Source: Voacanga thouarsii (Eukaryota > Streptophyta > Magnoliopsida > Gentianales > Apocynaceae). From it: a stretch of DNA of 64,000 nucleotides. Both the position numbers and the translations under genes were made by a program. The notes under the pieces were generated by a model. That model was not told where the DNA came from and made no database searches. It saw nothing but the letters and a program-made list of their open reading frames with translations. Positions 11,691 through 23,013 of this stretch are shown here, in pieces; the first letter of the stretch is position 1, and every line of letters begins with the position of its first letter. The stretch lies in contig JANUWF010001824.1 of the NCBI GenBank assembly GCA_026120185.1, forward strand, positions 1,214,680 to 1,278,679, written 5' to 3'.

Positions 11691-13065
11691 TCTTTGATTT
11701 TCTATTTTTATTTTTCTTTGATTTTTAGTGTGCTTTTTTTTTCTTTCAAATCTTGTTATGTTTTTACTTTTGTGTTTATTTTTCTTTTTGTAATTTTGAT
11801 CCCTTTCCTCTCACTAACAATGCTTCTTTCAAATTTTGAAGAATGAATTTCACTCTCAATGGAGCTCATTTGCCTTGGGGAGTATTGCTTTCTTTTTCCT
11901 CTTTTTCTTTTTTGTCCCTTGGATATGCTTTATTTTGATATTTTAGGCCATTGAGGATAATGTCCAATTTAAGTGTGCGGGAGGGATTCAATGCTTTACA
12001 AAGTGCATGCTTTTTTATAATCACTTTTCTTAAGAATCGGGACAAATATTTTTTTTTTTACATGATTAATTGGATTTTGGTATGAGGTTTTTCTGCCTAT
12101 GATAAGGCGATGATTTTCTTTTCGACTTTGGATATAATTTTGTCATTCAATTAGTTGGATTTTATTGGAGTAAACTTGTGTATTAGGTTGAATATGTTAA
12201 GTCTTGAGAATTTAAGTTAATCATGGTTATGTTTTGGGATTTGGATTGTATTTTGCTCATGTTGTTTGGATATGGATAATGTGATGAAATATAGGAAAAG
12301 TTTTTGACTAGTTCTTGTTTCATGGAATTATAATTTGTGTAACTTTGAGTTGAGAATAAGGAATTTAAGAAATATGGAAAAAAAATTAAGTAAAAAAAAA
12401 TCATTGTTTTGAGATATTGTTGAGATGTTGAAAAATGATGGAGAGAAAAAATGCTCTTATTTATTTGAAGACCTTTTGTTGAAAATGGGGTTAATATGGA
12501 AAGAAGTAGCAAGTATCATTTGATGCAGTCTCTTGAAATTGTCCCGAAGGCAAGGAAGCAAGAAAAAGTCAAGAAAGAAAGAAAAAATGCTGAAAAATTG
12601 ATAATGACTATAAGGGAGTAGATAAGGTGTGTGAAAAGGAAGCCAATCAATTGAGGCTAATTCACTAAGTCATCTTGGAAAAAAAATGTGTGTTGAAAAA
12701 AAAGCAAAGAAAACAAATTGAGTGTGTCCCTATTTCACTACTTAGAGCTGTGCAAATTTGATTCTATGAGTTTTAAATTGGTTGAACAACTTAACTTATA
12801 TGATTTGTGTTATCCATGCCTTAGCTTCAATGTTGAAATAATTTTCTTAAACTAATGTATAAGCTTGTTTAACTTAACTTTGAGGGTCTTGACTTGTGTG
12901 ATTTAATGCATGAGTTTACAAAAGTTTTTAAAGGGTTGAAGCAGTGACAAGTTTATATCTAAAGTTAGAAAGGAAATTATGATTTTGTTGTAGATGAATT
13001 TGAGAAGAGATAATTTGTTTTGTGTGCATTGTCCAAGCACTTGCTTGAGGGCAAGCAAAGCTTAC
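11691..13065 (+). other. 3' non-coding part of G1 copy 1
   Basis: AT-rich sequence with T-runs and no ORF of family character. The 109-codon antisense frame 12183-12512 has no recognisable features. Confidence 0.6.
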
Positions 13066-13078
13066 GTGTGGGGGAATA
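13066..13078 (+). other. G1 polypurine tract
   Basis: GTGTGGGGGAA directly upstream of the LTR start TGATAGAGCTT, as expected for second-strand priming. It fixes the LTR-2 left boundary. Confidence 0.85.
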
Positions 13079-15063
13079 TGATAGAGCTTAAATTCATTTA
13101 TATTTTCCTAGTCATTTGAGGATATTTTGTGATACTTTTGATATAATAACTAGTTCTGCTCTTTCTTATTTGATATTTCACTTATAAAAATATTTTTCTA
13201 TAATTTTATGTAGAAATTGATGAAATTAGAACCAAATTGAAGAAATCTCATGCAGACCCGGAGCCAACTCAAAAATACTAATCTGATACAAGCCCACATT
13301 TGGAAAACAACACAAAAAAATTAAAAATGGGCCTGAGACAGAGTGACCAAGCCGCGGGAGGATGTATGCGTGTTGCGGCCTGATTGTGGGAAAATTGAGA
13401 AAGGAGCCACGAGATGGTCACAGCAAGCCACAAGATGCTTGCAGTCGGCTCGGGCGAGACAGCTTGAAGCGATAAGAAAGAAGGCAGTTCAGTGGCTCAG
13501 CTTCATTGGGGAATCGGCTTGGGTAGCCAACTAAGTAAAGAGAAGAAACAACTTAGATCTTCAGTCAGCAAAGAGAAGGAAGATGCAGATGGCTTTACTC
13601 GGCTCAACAAGGAAATTGCAGCTTGAAAAAGAAAGAACTCGGCTTGGTGGCTTCAAGAAGAAGAAGGTAGTCGACTTGAAGAATTAATGATGAGATGGCT
13701 CGGACAGTCGGCGGCTTCAGCAGGAAGAAGAAATGACTTTAGCTTGATCAAAATTAAAAGAAAAAACAACGGCTCGATGGTTCAGTCGAGCTAATTTCAA
13801 GGAAAAGTAAGAATTAGCTTCGGTGGTTCGATCAGTTTGAAGAAAAAATAGCTTTGGCTGCTTCGATAGTTTAATAGCTTCATTGCTTGATCAAGTACGA
13901 AGCGATAATCTTAGTGTCTTCTGTGGCTTGGCCAACAACTTCAATCTAAAAGAAGTGGAACGGTGGATTTAAGTGGGTTAATTCAGGGGAATTTGTATAG
14001 AATTTTAGAACCCTGATAGGAAATTACTTATTTCCACGTTAGGATTTTTAGGAAATATGTTAACCTGTAAATAATTCTCATTCACATTAAGGGTTGGTGT
14101 GAAAAATATGAAAAATTAGAAATATATTTAGAGTGCAGTACGTAATTTTTTCTCTGGTGAAATTCGTCACTTAAGGGGCATTGTTTAAGAAGGTTTTCAA
14201 GAAAGAAAAATGGGGCTTGTCTATGAGTTCTTTCTTTTATCTTTGTTTTCTTTTTTCTAGAATAATGATGTGATCAATGTTTTCATTGTAATTTGACATT
14301 ATTTTGGGATTAATGATTTAATTTAGTCTTTTGATCAATTGATTATTATGCTTGGTATTTGATTACTTGTTTGAATTAAGGAATTAATTTATTGGTTCTT
14401 CTTCTTGACTTGCTTGCAAAAGAGGTTAATAACGGTTTTAATTTAATTAATTTCATATTTGTTATCTCTTAACTTGGTTGCAAAAGGGGTTAAGTGTTAA
14501 GAACTTGTGTAATTAAGGATTAGTTGATGATTGCTACAATATAGATTTATTGGCTAATTTTATGCTGTAACTCACCAAGAATATAGGGATTTATGTAAGG
14601 ATTGATTCTAATGCATCTTTTAGGTAAATTGGTTGAGACAAAATATGTTCGTTGATTTTAACTAAAGTGTAGTGATTCCATAGATTGCAAACTAAGTGGG
14701 TCTATTTTAATTCTTTCATAATCCCAAGATAATAATTGATTGTGATAATTGCTGAGTAATTCATTACCAAGTCTTCAAGAATATTTGTCTAAATTGCATA
14801 TTCTTTCATTCTTGAGTTGTATATAGTTTTTTCTGATTTCCTTGTTATTCTCTTATCACTTTATTGGGTCAGTTAAACAATGAATAAAGAGTAACTAATG
14901 GTGGTTGCTCCTTGAGTATCGATACTCATTAATTCCCTACACTATGCTTGCGATGAGTATACTTGCTCAAATATGTAATATGGGGATTAATGTTATAATT
15001 GAAACTTGGTTAGGGATAGATTTAAAATTGTATGATTTTTGTGCACCCAAATTCTAAGCATCA
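13079..15063 (+). repeat. G1 LTR-2 (complete, shared by two internal copies)
   Basis: It starts TGATAGAGCTT after the polypurine tract and ends TTCTAAGCATCA before a second primer-binding site, 1985 bp long. It matches LTR-1 (3820-9065, interrupted) and LTR-3 (34851-36055, truncated). The middle holds degenerate repeats of GGCTCGG and GGCTTC with GAAGAA runs (13430-13960). A 63-codon frame at 13343-13534 has no family features. Confidence 0.88.
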
Positions 15064-16136
15064 TGTTTTTGGCGCCATTGCCAAGGGAAAATATTATGAC
15101 TGTTTGGATTTCATTAATTTGGCCTTGTGAATATGTAAATAGGTAAATACATGTTTATAATTACTAACTTGTCTAAATTGTATATTGTATATATTGTATA
15201 TTGTCCTATTTAATTTTACTAACTCAATATTCAGATGAAATATGTGCATTAATTGTATTCGACTGTTTGATGATTTTTACATCATATATTATAAGTCAAT
15301 ACTTGCTCTTCCAGTGCTTTTCATAATGTTTCCATACTTCACTGGAATTTATACATTAGTGGACATTGTGGGTAATTTTTGAAACATAACGGTAACACTC
15401 TTGTATGATTGAGTGGTACGCTAGTTGACATTGTGGTCTAACATTATTCTTTTGCTATTTGAGTTGGAAATTGTCAATGGCATTGCATTTGAAAAACATA
15501 ATCTTAGGAAAATGTTTTTAATTGAGAAGAAAACATTCTTGCAAATTGTGTTTGTTTTTATTTCAGCCAAAATGCCTAAAACCAAAACAATTTTTCAAAC
15601 ATAAAAAATGCACTAGACCATCCTCATCTTTCAACCCTTCATTAAAGCTACCTTTTTTCCATCTTAAAAATTTCGCTGATAAAAAATGTGAGGAGTGGGA
15701 TGATGCTAGGGCATTGAATAGAATCATTGTTGAAAAACCAATTAAGCCTTCCCTTGATAGGTCTTTGCATATAACAGAGGTGTTTGGAAGGATTGGTGGG
15801 GGTCTAATTTTAGGATTGAGAGGTGATTTTTGCCCTACCCTAGTGAAAGAATTTTATGCAACCATGAAAAGTAAAAGGAAAATATATTTACAACAAATTG
15901 AAGCATTTGTAAAGGGCACCTCCATAATTTTGACTAGGGCTCAATTAGTTACCATTTTAAATGTTGATGATAGTGGTTTTGGATAGAAATTGAACACCAC
16001 AATAAGTTGATCTCTTATGAGCCAACATGGAATTTTAATGTTGCTTATCACCAGTTGGGTTTGGAATGAAGAGCATTCACACATGGTTTTTCCTTTCTCC
16101 CTAGTAATGATCTTGCTCCTCAATTGAGGGTTATTT
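15064..16136 (+). mobile_element. G1 internal region, copy 2 (truncated)
   Basis: It starts with a PBS (TTTTTGGCGCCATTGCCAAGG, 15066-15086) right after LTR-2. It then follows copy 1 but lacks the polypyrimidine section (copy 1 positions ~9295-10110). It is cut at 16136 by the insertion of the CopA element. The rest of this copy, up to the start of LTR-3, is gone. Confidence 0.8.
15522..16130 (+). pseudogene. Plant-transposon domain protein, second G1 copy (fragment)
   Basis: It is close to the ORF at 10377 along its first ~200 residues (KCEEWDDARALNRIIVEK, GLRGDFCPTLVKEFYATM, IILTRAQLVTIL). An extra base in the KTK region of the start shifts the frame relative to the ATG used in copy 1, so the open frame 15522-15986 has a spurious N-terminus. 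A stop follows at 15984, and homology continues to about 16130, where the CopA LTR begins. It is a truncated, non-functional copy. Confidence 0.7.
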
Positions 16137-17041
16137 TGTTAGTGTTGTGTCCTAGAGGCAATCACTTGTACATTGTATATGACACATTTTATTTAAAAAA
16201 ATGCATTATTTATCTTACAGTTTCTTTTGTTTACTTTAAGTAATATAACTATTCGATAAAGTCCCTAGTAAAACACTGTGCTAAGAAAATTATGATAGAG
16301 ATCATAATATGAGATTCCTACTACACTGGATGGTGTTAGTACTTAAATAGTCCCTAGTCATAGTATTAATGAGACAGGACATCATTAATACGTTAAGACT
16401 AGCATGTGTTAGACTTCCTGATTTGATCAGGCGGTGGTTCTCATAACCGTGAGTATTGAGATACTTAATGTTAACACATGGATGCTTGTTAATGGAACAA
16501 GTTCATTGGATGACCTAGCTTTGAGATAATCGTATGGATAACTATTTAGTGCCAGTGATATAATCTTAATAGAGCAAACGTGCAAGTATCTTTAGGCTTG
16601 AGATCTCCAAGGTACTTTGTTTGCCGAGCTTTGTACTTTGATTCCAATCTCCAGAGCTCGATTGAGGGCCGCATATGGGATGGATATTGGGTACATTGTG
16701 AGGTAAACGAAAGTAGTTGAGAGGGTCAATAAAGGATTCACCAATCCTAATAGTAGGGGCGAATATCTCACGGCCACTTGTAGGAATTACTACTCGAAAG
16801 TCCTTGGCCAAGGCGATTGTGTATTGGAAATAGTTCCAATTGATACACTTCTACAGTAGTGGGTTCCTTGTACAAGTACTATTGTATTCGGGCCAGAATT
16901 AATTCTGGAGGGAGTTGGCACTAATTTTGTACTCCAAACTGAATGAGATATTATATGGTGAAAGGAGTTAATTGCACTGAAGTTTGTTATTGAAGGGTTC
17001 ATGTCAAGCCACTTGACTTCTTGGACTCTTAGGTGGTCATG
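16137..17041 (+). repeat. CopA 5' LTR, left piece
   Basis: It starts TGTTAGTGTTGTGTCC and matches 33396-34301 of the 3' LTR closely. It stops at ...GGTGGTCATG, where CopB is inserted. Confidence 0.9.
17037..17041 (+). repeat. Target-site duplication of CopB (left)
   Basis: TCATG, repeated at 26878-26882. The uninterrupted LTR at 34295-34310 reads GGTCATGATGTGTTG, which confirms the empty site. Confidence 0.92.
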
Positions 17042-19083
17042 TGATGGTGAATGCAGTAAGACAGGGAGCCATGGACGATAAAAAACAGAGACCCAAAAAA
17101 ATTAAACGCGGGCCATAAAGGCTATGCGGAAGCGTGAAGATCATACATTTGCGCTCCTTAACCCTTCTAGGTTGAGTAAGAGCGGATTGAACGACTGGAA
17201 TCGCCTCGCTTTGCACAGTTGAAGGAGCTTCCGGTTGAACACCCGCTAGCCTTCGACTTCGTCTTGTTTGCATTAACGCTTAGCTCTCCAGCTCTCGGGG
17301 TATTCCTCAGCCTAACCTCTAGTCGGTGAACACTATGGTGAAGAGGAAGGGTCTCAATTCTCCTTAGTTCGTTCGCTATTGATTAGCAAAGAACAAGAGA
17401 AAAACAAGAAGAAGAAGGAGAGAGCTTTTGTGAGAGAGAGAGAGACTCACGTGAGAGTCCCCTTGGCCAAGGAAAATTAGGGTTTTTTTCTTTTCAAAGA
17501 GTTGTTTATATTTTAGCCAAAATTAGGTCTCTCAATCTCTGATAAACATATCCCCGGGATTTCAAAATATCCGGATGTTATCCTGAGAAACAGTTTGGCC
17601 TAACCTTAAACTCCTCTTAACCGTATCTGGAAAAACCCTAAGGTCCAAGCTATTGGGCCAGATAAATATTTATTATTTTTCTTGGACCCAAAAGGCCCAA
17701 AATAATAAATATTAATTATTTATTTTCTGGGCTTACATAAGTAACCCAATAAATAATTAATGAGCCCAAATGAACCATAATAATTAACCTCTAATTATTT
17801 ATTTCTTGGGCCTACATAAATAACCCAATAAATAATTAAACATTAATTATTTCCCCTAGTTTAAGCTCAGGTTAATTTCTTAATTATTCATACTGGACCT
17901 AGGCCCTGAATAATTAATTAACCAAATAAACTAGATAATTAATTTCTCTCAACTCCTATTTTATTTATTTATTTATTTATTTTATTCTAGTCCAATAATA
18001 AATTAGACTTCCTGAATAAAATAAAATAAAAAAAAATAAAAAAAAATCCTCTTCAACTGAGACCAATTCCTCATCCCAAAAATAGTTAGGACTTACGGGC
18101 TATCCCGAGGACCAAAAAGACACATCGCCTTGGCTGCTAAAATGACCAAAATACCCCTGCTATAAAAATAGCTGTATTTTGCATTTTAAATATTTCCTAA
18201 TATCACCATAAGGAAATATTGACCCCAAGGACAATGCTGCGTTAGCAAAGTCTCCGACCTACAGGTGAAATGACTAAAATACCCCTCTATACATCGCCGT
18301 ACATTTAGAGAGGAAGAAGTATACTAACACCCCTCTAAATGACATCTACCATCCTTAGGCTTCTAGTCCAATGATCCACGACTTCCTGGAGTGTTTCCGC
18401 TTTCCAAGGGAGCTACCCTAAAGCAAACATCCAAGTCATGTTTCCCGGGGCCCCGGATAATTTAGACCATTCGGACAACCACAAGGGGCGATATAGTGCG
18501 AAAACTATCTTGTATAAGTCTGTCTTAACTAACTAGTCACACATACCCAACATGCAAGTATATTGGCCCTACTATAGAACCTCAACTATAGCAAATCAAA
18601 GTATATGCTTCCAGCCTTCGCTGGACCACCAACTCATACTCAAGTCGTAGAGTACTGGTCCACGTCGTAGCGGTAGTAGTCTAGGTTTCTACCATATAGT
18701 ACTTTGAGAAACCACTACTACAGTCCTGTTCTACGTATTCGAAATACGCTTATGTCATGAAGTGAGTGGACTACCCACCGGCTAAAGGTAAGCCATTCCC
18801 CATTTGGAATTCATAACATAATAACCTAAACATGATGAGGTTCCCAGTCTCATCAATAGGTTAAGAACAAATGTTTATGTGTTAAATAACCCGTGATCCA
18901 TACCTTATTGTGAGAGACCACCATTCACATGGATCACTTATTTAAACACAATGGGTCTGTTCCAAACGAAAATCGTGCACAAACAAAAAGTAAATTCACA
19001 AACAATTTCCGAAAACAAATTCTTTTATTAAATAATTCGATTTTACATCAGAAACCTAGTCTAAGAGGGCATACAATCCAACA
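17042..19083 (-). repeat. CopB 3' LTR
   Basis: On the minus strand it begins TGTTGGATTGTATGCCC next to the polypurine tract and ends CATTCACCATCA. It contains a (TTTA)n stretch at about 17959-17984 and A-rich indel-prone runs at 18015-18045. It also carries a copy of the 42-codon frame described for the 5' LTR (17147-17273). Here the base before the splice donor is T instead of G. Confidence 0.93.
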
Positions 19084-19096
19084 ATCTCCCACTTGC
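19084..19096 (-). other. CopB polypurine tract
   Basis: On the minus strand GCAAGTGGGAGAT lies directly before the 3' LTR. It has the same form as the CopA tract (ACAAGTGGGAG). Confidence 0.88.
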
Positions 19097-19204
19097 ACTC
19101 GAAGACTAGGTAAGTCCATAGGTGCCCACCCCTATGGCGTCTAAGTGTCTCTTGAAGACTCTCTCAGCCAAAGGCTTGGTGAATGGGTCTGCTAGATTGT
19201 TTTC

Positions 19205-19650
19205 TTAGGTAATATGCTCCACCACGACTTCCCGTCTCTGGATGAAATCTTGGATCAGGTGGTACTTCCTCTCGATGTGTTTCCCCTTCTTGTGGTTCCG
19301 AAGCTCCTTAGATTGCGACACTGCTCCAGTGTTGTCGCAATACATCACAACCGGCCTATCCATATGTGGTACGACTCCAAGTTCTGAAAGAAAATTCCGG
19401 AGCCAGACTGCTTCCTTGGACGCTTCCGAAGCCGCCACATACTCAGCCTTCTATGGTTGAGTCGACAATACAAGATTGCTTGATACTCCTCCATGAAATT
19501 GCTCCTCCAGTACAAGGTGAAGACATATCCACTAGTGGATTTTCTCTCACCCTTATCCGCTCGGAAGTCCGAGTCCGTGTATCCCGCAGAACCAAATCAT
19601 CAGCCTTGTAAACCAAAGATATAATCTCTCGTTCCCTTGAGGTACTTGAG
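19205..19650 (-). pseudogene. CopB RNase H domain
   Basis: The 77-codon frame 19205-19438 holds the C-terminal half of copia RNase H: SEASKEAVWLRNFLSELG, then the YCDNTGA motif with a catalytic aspartate, then KHIERKYHLI. The preceding part with the STSGYVFTL pattern is in another frame between about 19540 and 19640, so one or more frameshifts separate them. The frame also lacks the usual closing ADxLTK segment; a TAA stop follows VEHIT at 19205. Confidence 0.8.
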
Positions 19651-20560
19651 AATATGCTTTACAGACTTGCCAATGAACCTCCCCTGGGTTTGACCGATAT
19701 CCGCTAACTAAGCCCACGGCAAAGCGTATATCCGGCCTAGTACACAAGCATGGCGTACATGAGACTTCCCACCGCCGAGCGTAGGGAATCCTACTCATTC
19801 TATCCTTTTCTTCTTGAGACTTAGGACAGATCCTTCGAAGAAAATGACAACCCATGTCCGCAATGGATTAGAGCTCCCTTGCATGAGTCCATGCTGTACT
19901 TGGCCGACATCTTGTCAATGTATGTCGCTTGGGATAATCCTAACATTCTCTCGCTTCCTATTTCTAAGAAGCTTAATCCCGAGAATGTAGTCGGCTTCTC
20001 CCAAGTCCTTCATACTGAATTGACTAGACAGCCAAACCTTTGTAGATGACAATGTCCCTACATCATTTCCAATGAGTAGAATGTCATCCACATACGAGAC
20101 AAGAAAAACCACATTGATGCCTTCAAGTTTCCTGTACACGCATGGTTCATCTTCGTTTTGAATAAAACCATAAGACTTTATAGTCTCATCAAAACGAATG
20201 TTCCATGCTCTTGATGCTCGCTTAAGTCCATAAATGGACTTCTTAAGCTTGCAAACCATGTGTTCCTCGGCCTTCAAGCAATGAAGCCTTCCGGTTGGGA
20301 CATATAGATGTCTTCGCTAAGATGGCCATTTAAGAATGCCGTCTTGACATCCATTTGCCATATCTCGTAGTCATAGTGACAAAGCGATGGCAAGGAGGAT
20401 GCGAATGGATTTAAGCATGGTTATCGGGGAAAAGGTTTCCTCATAGTCGATACCCTCTTTCTGAGTATACCTTTTCGCCACAAGCCTAGCTTTGAAGGTT
20501 TCCACCTTCCCATCCGCTCCTCTCTTCCTCTTGTATACCTACTTGCACCCAATGGGTTTT
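19651..20560 (-). pseudogene. CopB reverse transcriptase domain
   Basis: The best open part, 19915-20277, shows VCKLKKSIYGLKRASRAW, the catalytic YVDD box (20083-20094) in VSYVDDILLIGND, and FSMKDLGEADYILGIKL, all typical copia RT motifs. The N-terminal part with a [16 protein letters not shown] segment lies at about 20370-20510 in other frames. The connection toward RNase H (RMSRIPYA, CTRPDIRFAVG..SGYRSNPG) lies at 19553-19855. At least three frameshifts or stops break the domain, although the key aspartate pair is kept. Confidence 0.82.
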
Positions 20561-21843
20561 ATCCCTTCAAGTGAAGCTACAAGATCCCAAACCTGATTGA
20601 GGTACATAGACTCAATCTCGGCTTTCATTGCTTCATGCCACATATTTGCATCGGCATCAACAATAGCCTCCTCGTATCTAGCAGGGTCTTGTTCCTGATG
20701 GTCGGAAACCAGCTCAAAGGCTTCTCCAGTCCATCTATCCGGAACCCTAGACACTCTCCCACTACGACGAGGCTCCATTTGTACAGGTTCTTGAGGCTGT
20801 GCCTCTTCTTGTTCCAAAATCGGGTCAGTAGAAGTTGATTCCATAGATAACTTCTCCTGCAGTTCCAACCTCGTTGAACCTTTAGTGGAAGTACTTTGAT
20901 CATCTTCCAAGTATCTAGCATTGGTACCGACTAGTACCTTCTCGCTCCTTAGGATGATAAAAGTAGCCTCATTTTGTCCCTTTTGGATACCCAACAAAAT
21001 AGCATAATTCCGATCTTGGTTCCAACTTGTCTCCCTTGATCGAGACATAAGTCGGACACCCCCAAATCCCGAGATGATTCGGACTTGGCTTATGCCCACC
21101 CACATCTCATAGGGAGTCCTAGGTACCGACTTGGAAGGCACCAAGTTCGTAATATATGCCGCCGTTTCCAGGGCATATCCCCAAAAGGACACTGGAAGAG
21201 TAGCATGAGACATCATGCTTCGGACCATTTCCATCAACGTCCTGTTCCTTCTCTCAGCTACTCCGTTCTGCTGGGGGGTTCCCAGCGCAGAGAGCTGGGA
21301 TACTATCCCATGATGTACCATGTAGTCCTTGAATTCACCTAGGAGGTACTCTCCACCACGATCCGATCGTAAGGTTTTGATTAATTTACTCGTCCGACGC
21401 TCCACTTCACCCTTAAACTCTTTGAACTTGTCAAAAGAGTCGACTTGCGTCTCATCGGTAAATGTAACCATACCTCGTACAATCATCCGTGAACGTGATG
21501 AAGTACTCAAAACCTCCCCGGTCGGTGTAGACAATGGACCGCACACATCGATGTGAACAAGACTCAACACCTCATCGGCTCTATCCGCCTTTGGTGTAAA
21601 AGACCTTTTGGTCATTTTTCCCATCGTGCAAGATTCACACCGAGGCCAACTTTCCAATCTCAATGAGCCCAAAGGCCCATCATGGATTAGCCTCCGAATC
21701 TCGGTTGAGTTAATATGACCCAACCTCGGATGCCAAAGGTATGAATCATTGATATTGGTCTTTCTCTTCTTAGTTAAAGGTTCGGACAGAGCGTTATTTG
21801 ATTGGTTGTTAATAGGGTTTAAAAAGAACAAATTTCCATACAT
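20539..21843 (-). pseudogene. CopB integrase
   Basis: 434 codons begin in the GAG-pre-integrase zinc region (LWHPRLGHIN..C..C in ESCTMGKMTKRSF). They then give LVHIDVCGPL with the first catalytic aspartate, SDRGGEYL with the second, and PQQNGVAERRNRT with the glutamate, so the DDE triad is visible. Around 21450-21530 a stretch is read in a wrong frame between two compensating shifts: the expected FITFTDD pattern appears one frame away. The C-terminal part runs into an acidic linker (DQSTSTKGS..QEEAQPQEP), RRSGRVSRVPDRW, and the start of the RT region. It is damaged but recent. Confidence 0.85.
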
Positions 21844-22203
21844 GTGCCCAAGACATAAAATTTCTCCATCTCTACCGATAGAAATACCGTAATGGAAAGA
21901 TACGTAATATCCTTGATTAATAAGTTTTGCAACTCGAAATCAAATTCTCGACGAAAACCAGGTACATATAAAATGTCTTTTAAAACCACTATCTTATTAC
22001 AATCAAAATTAAGATCCAGCTCTCCCACCGCAAGGGCCCGGACTTGTGCTCCATTACCCACTCGAAGCCCATGTTCGCCCTTCTTGAGTCTTCTTATCTT
22101 CCTAAACCCCCGCAAGGAGTTACGGATATGATCGATGGCTCCCGAATCAACAATCCAAGTGGAAGTTGATCCTACCATTGATATGGACTCTAGATAGTAA
22201 ACA
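21819..22203 (-). pseudogene. CopB aspartic protease region
   Basis: The frame shows WIVDSGAIDHI, the copia protease active-site motif (usual DSGATDH; threonine is isoleucine here). HGLRVGNGAQVRALAVGELDL and VLKDILYVPGF follow, as in copia proteases. The frame overlaps the end of gag and joins the integrase frame with shifts. The Thr to Ile change in the DSGT/DSGA triad may weaken activity. Confidence 0.8.
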
Positions 22204-23013
22204 TTACCTCGTGGGGTTTTTCTTGGCCCGAAGATCCGGACACTCCTTTTCCAGTTGTCCCTTCTTTCCACACTTGAAGCACTTGCCCTTTGGTTTGTCC
22301 TTGGGCTGGTTCTTGGGCCGGGCTGCTGTATTCCCCTTCTTCCTCTTGAACTTTCTGGGCTTAGGCCCAGTTCTTGAAGAAGAGGCCTTAGCAATCATGG
22401 CCTTAGACTGCGGCTTCATGACCTTCTCCGCCATCTGGAGCTCCTTCATCAGTTCAGTCAAACTCATGTTCAACTTGTTCATGTTATAGTTTAACTTGAA
22501 CTGAGTGAAAGAGCCCGGTAGAGATTCGAGAACCATGTCCACTTGGCTCTCGGGGTCAATGACAGCCCCTAAGATTTCTGCCTCCTCGAAAGCAGCAATC
22601 ATCTTGAGCATATGCTCTCGGACTGATGCTCCCTCAGCCATCTTAGTGTTTACAATTGTTCGAAGAGCCTCCTGCCTTGCGGGCCGGCTCTTGTCCGCGA
22701 ACATAGTTGCCAACGATTGACTAATGTCATATGCAGAAGCCATGTGCTCGTGTTTTGACTGGAGCACATTAGACATGGAAGCTAACATATAGCAACGTGC
22801 CATTTCGTCAGCTTTCTTCCATGCCTTTTCAGCCTCTCGCTCTTCAGCGGTGGAACCTTCCCCGATAACAGGGCAGGTTTCATAAAGGACATACTTATAC
22901 TCCTCGGCTGTGAGTATTATGTCCAGGTTCCTTTTCCAGTCCACATAGTTTGGACCCGTTAACTTATTCTCCCTGAGAATAACGGCCAATGGACTAAAAG
23001 AACCTCCCACCAT
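22204..23013 (-). CDS. CopB Gag capsid-nucleocapsid
   Basis: 269 codons from the ATG at 23013 (MVGGSFSP). It has the copia Gag signature: NKLTGPNYVDWKRNLDIIL near residue 16, a helical capsid region (DISQSLATMFADKSRPARQ, TIVNTKMAEGASVREHML), and a basic tail with a single zinc knuckle CFKCGKKGQLEKEC at about residue 243. The histidine of the CX2CX4HX4C knuckle is glutamine, which should weaken zinc binding. The ATG is only two bases after a strong 3' splice-site sequence. If the predicted leader intron is removed, a 42-residue basic N-terminal extension is fused in frame. It is followed by protease without a stable frame. Confidence 0.85.
   Translation of the reverse strand: MVGGSFSPLAVILRENKLTGPNYVDWKRNLDIILTAEEYKYVLYETCPVIGEGSTAEEREAEKAWKKADEMARCYMLASMSNVLQSKHEHMASAYDISQSLATMFADKSRPARQEALRTIVNTKMAEGASVREHMLKMIAAFEEAEILGAVIDPESQVDMVLESLPGSFTQFKLNYNMNKLNMSLTELMKELQMAEKVMKPQSKAMIAKASSSRTGPKPRKFKRKKGNTAARPKNQPKDKPKGKCFKCGKKGQLEKECPDLRAKKNPTR

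Larger units (their letters stand above)
9066..13078 (+). mobile_element. G1 internal region, copy 1 (non-autonomous gypsy-type)
   Basis: It is bounded by LTR-1 with a PBS on the left and a polypurine tract with LTR-2 on the right. The only recognisable coding part is the plant-transposon domain protein at 10377-11690. No protease, reverse transcriptase, RNase H or integrase can be seen in about 4 kb, so the element presumably depended on a partner. The gypsy assignment rests on the TTGGCGCC-type PBS and general layout, not on pol genes. Confidence 0.7.
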
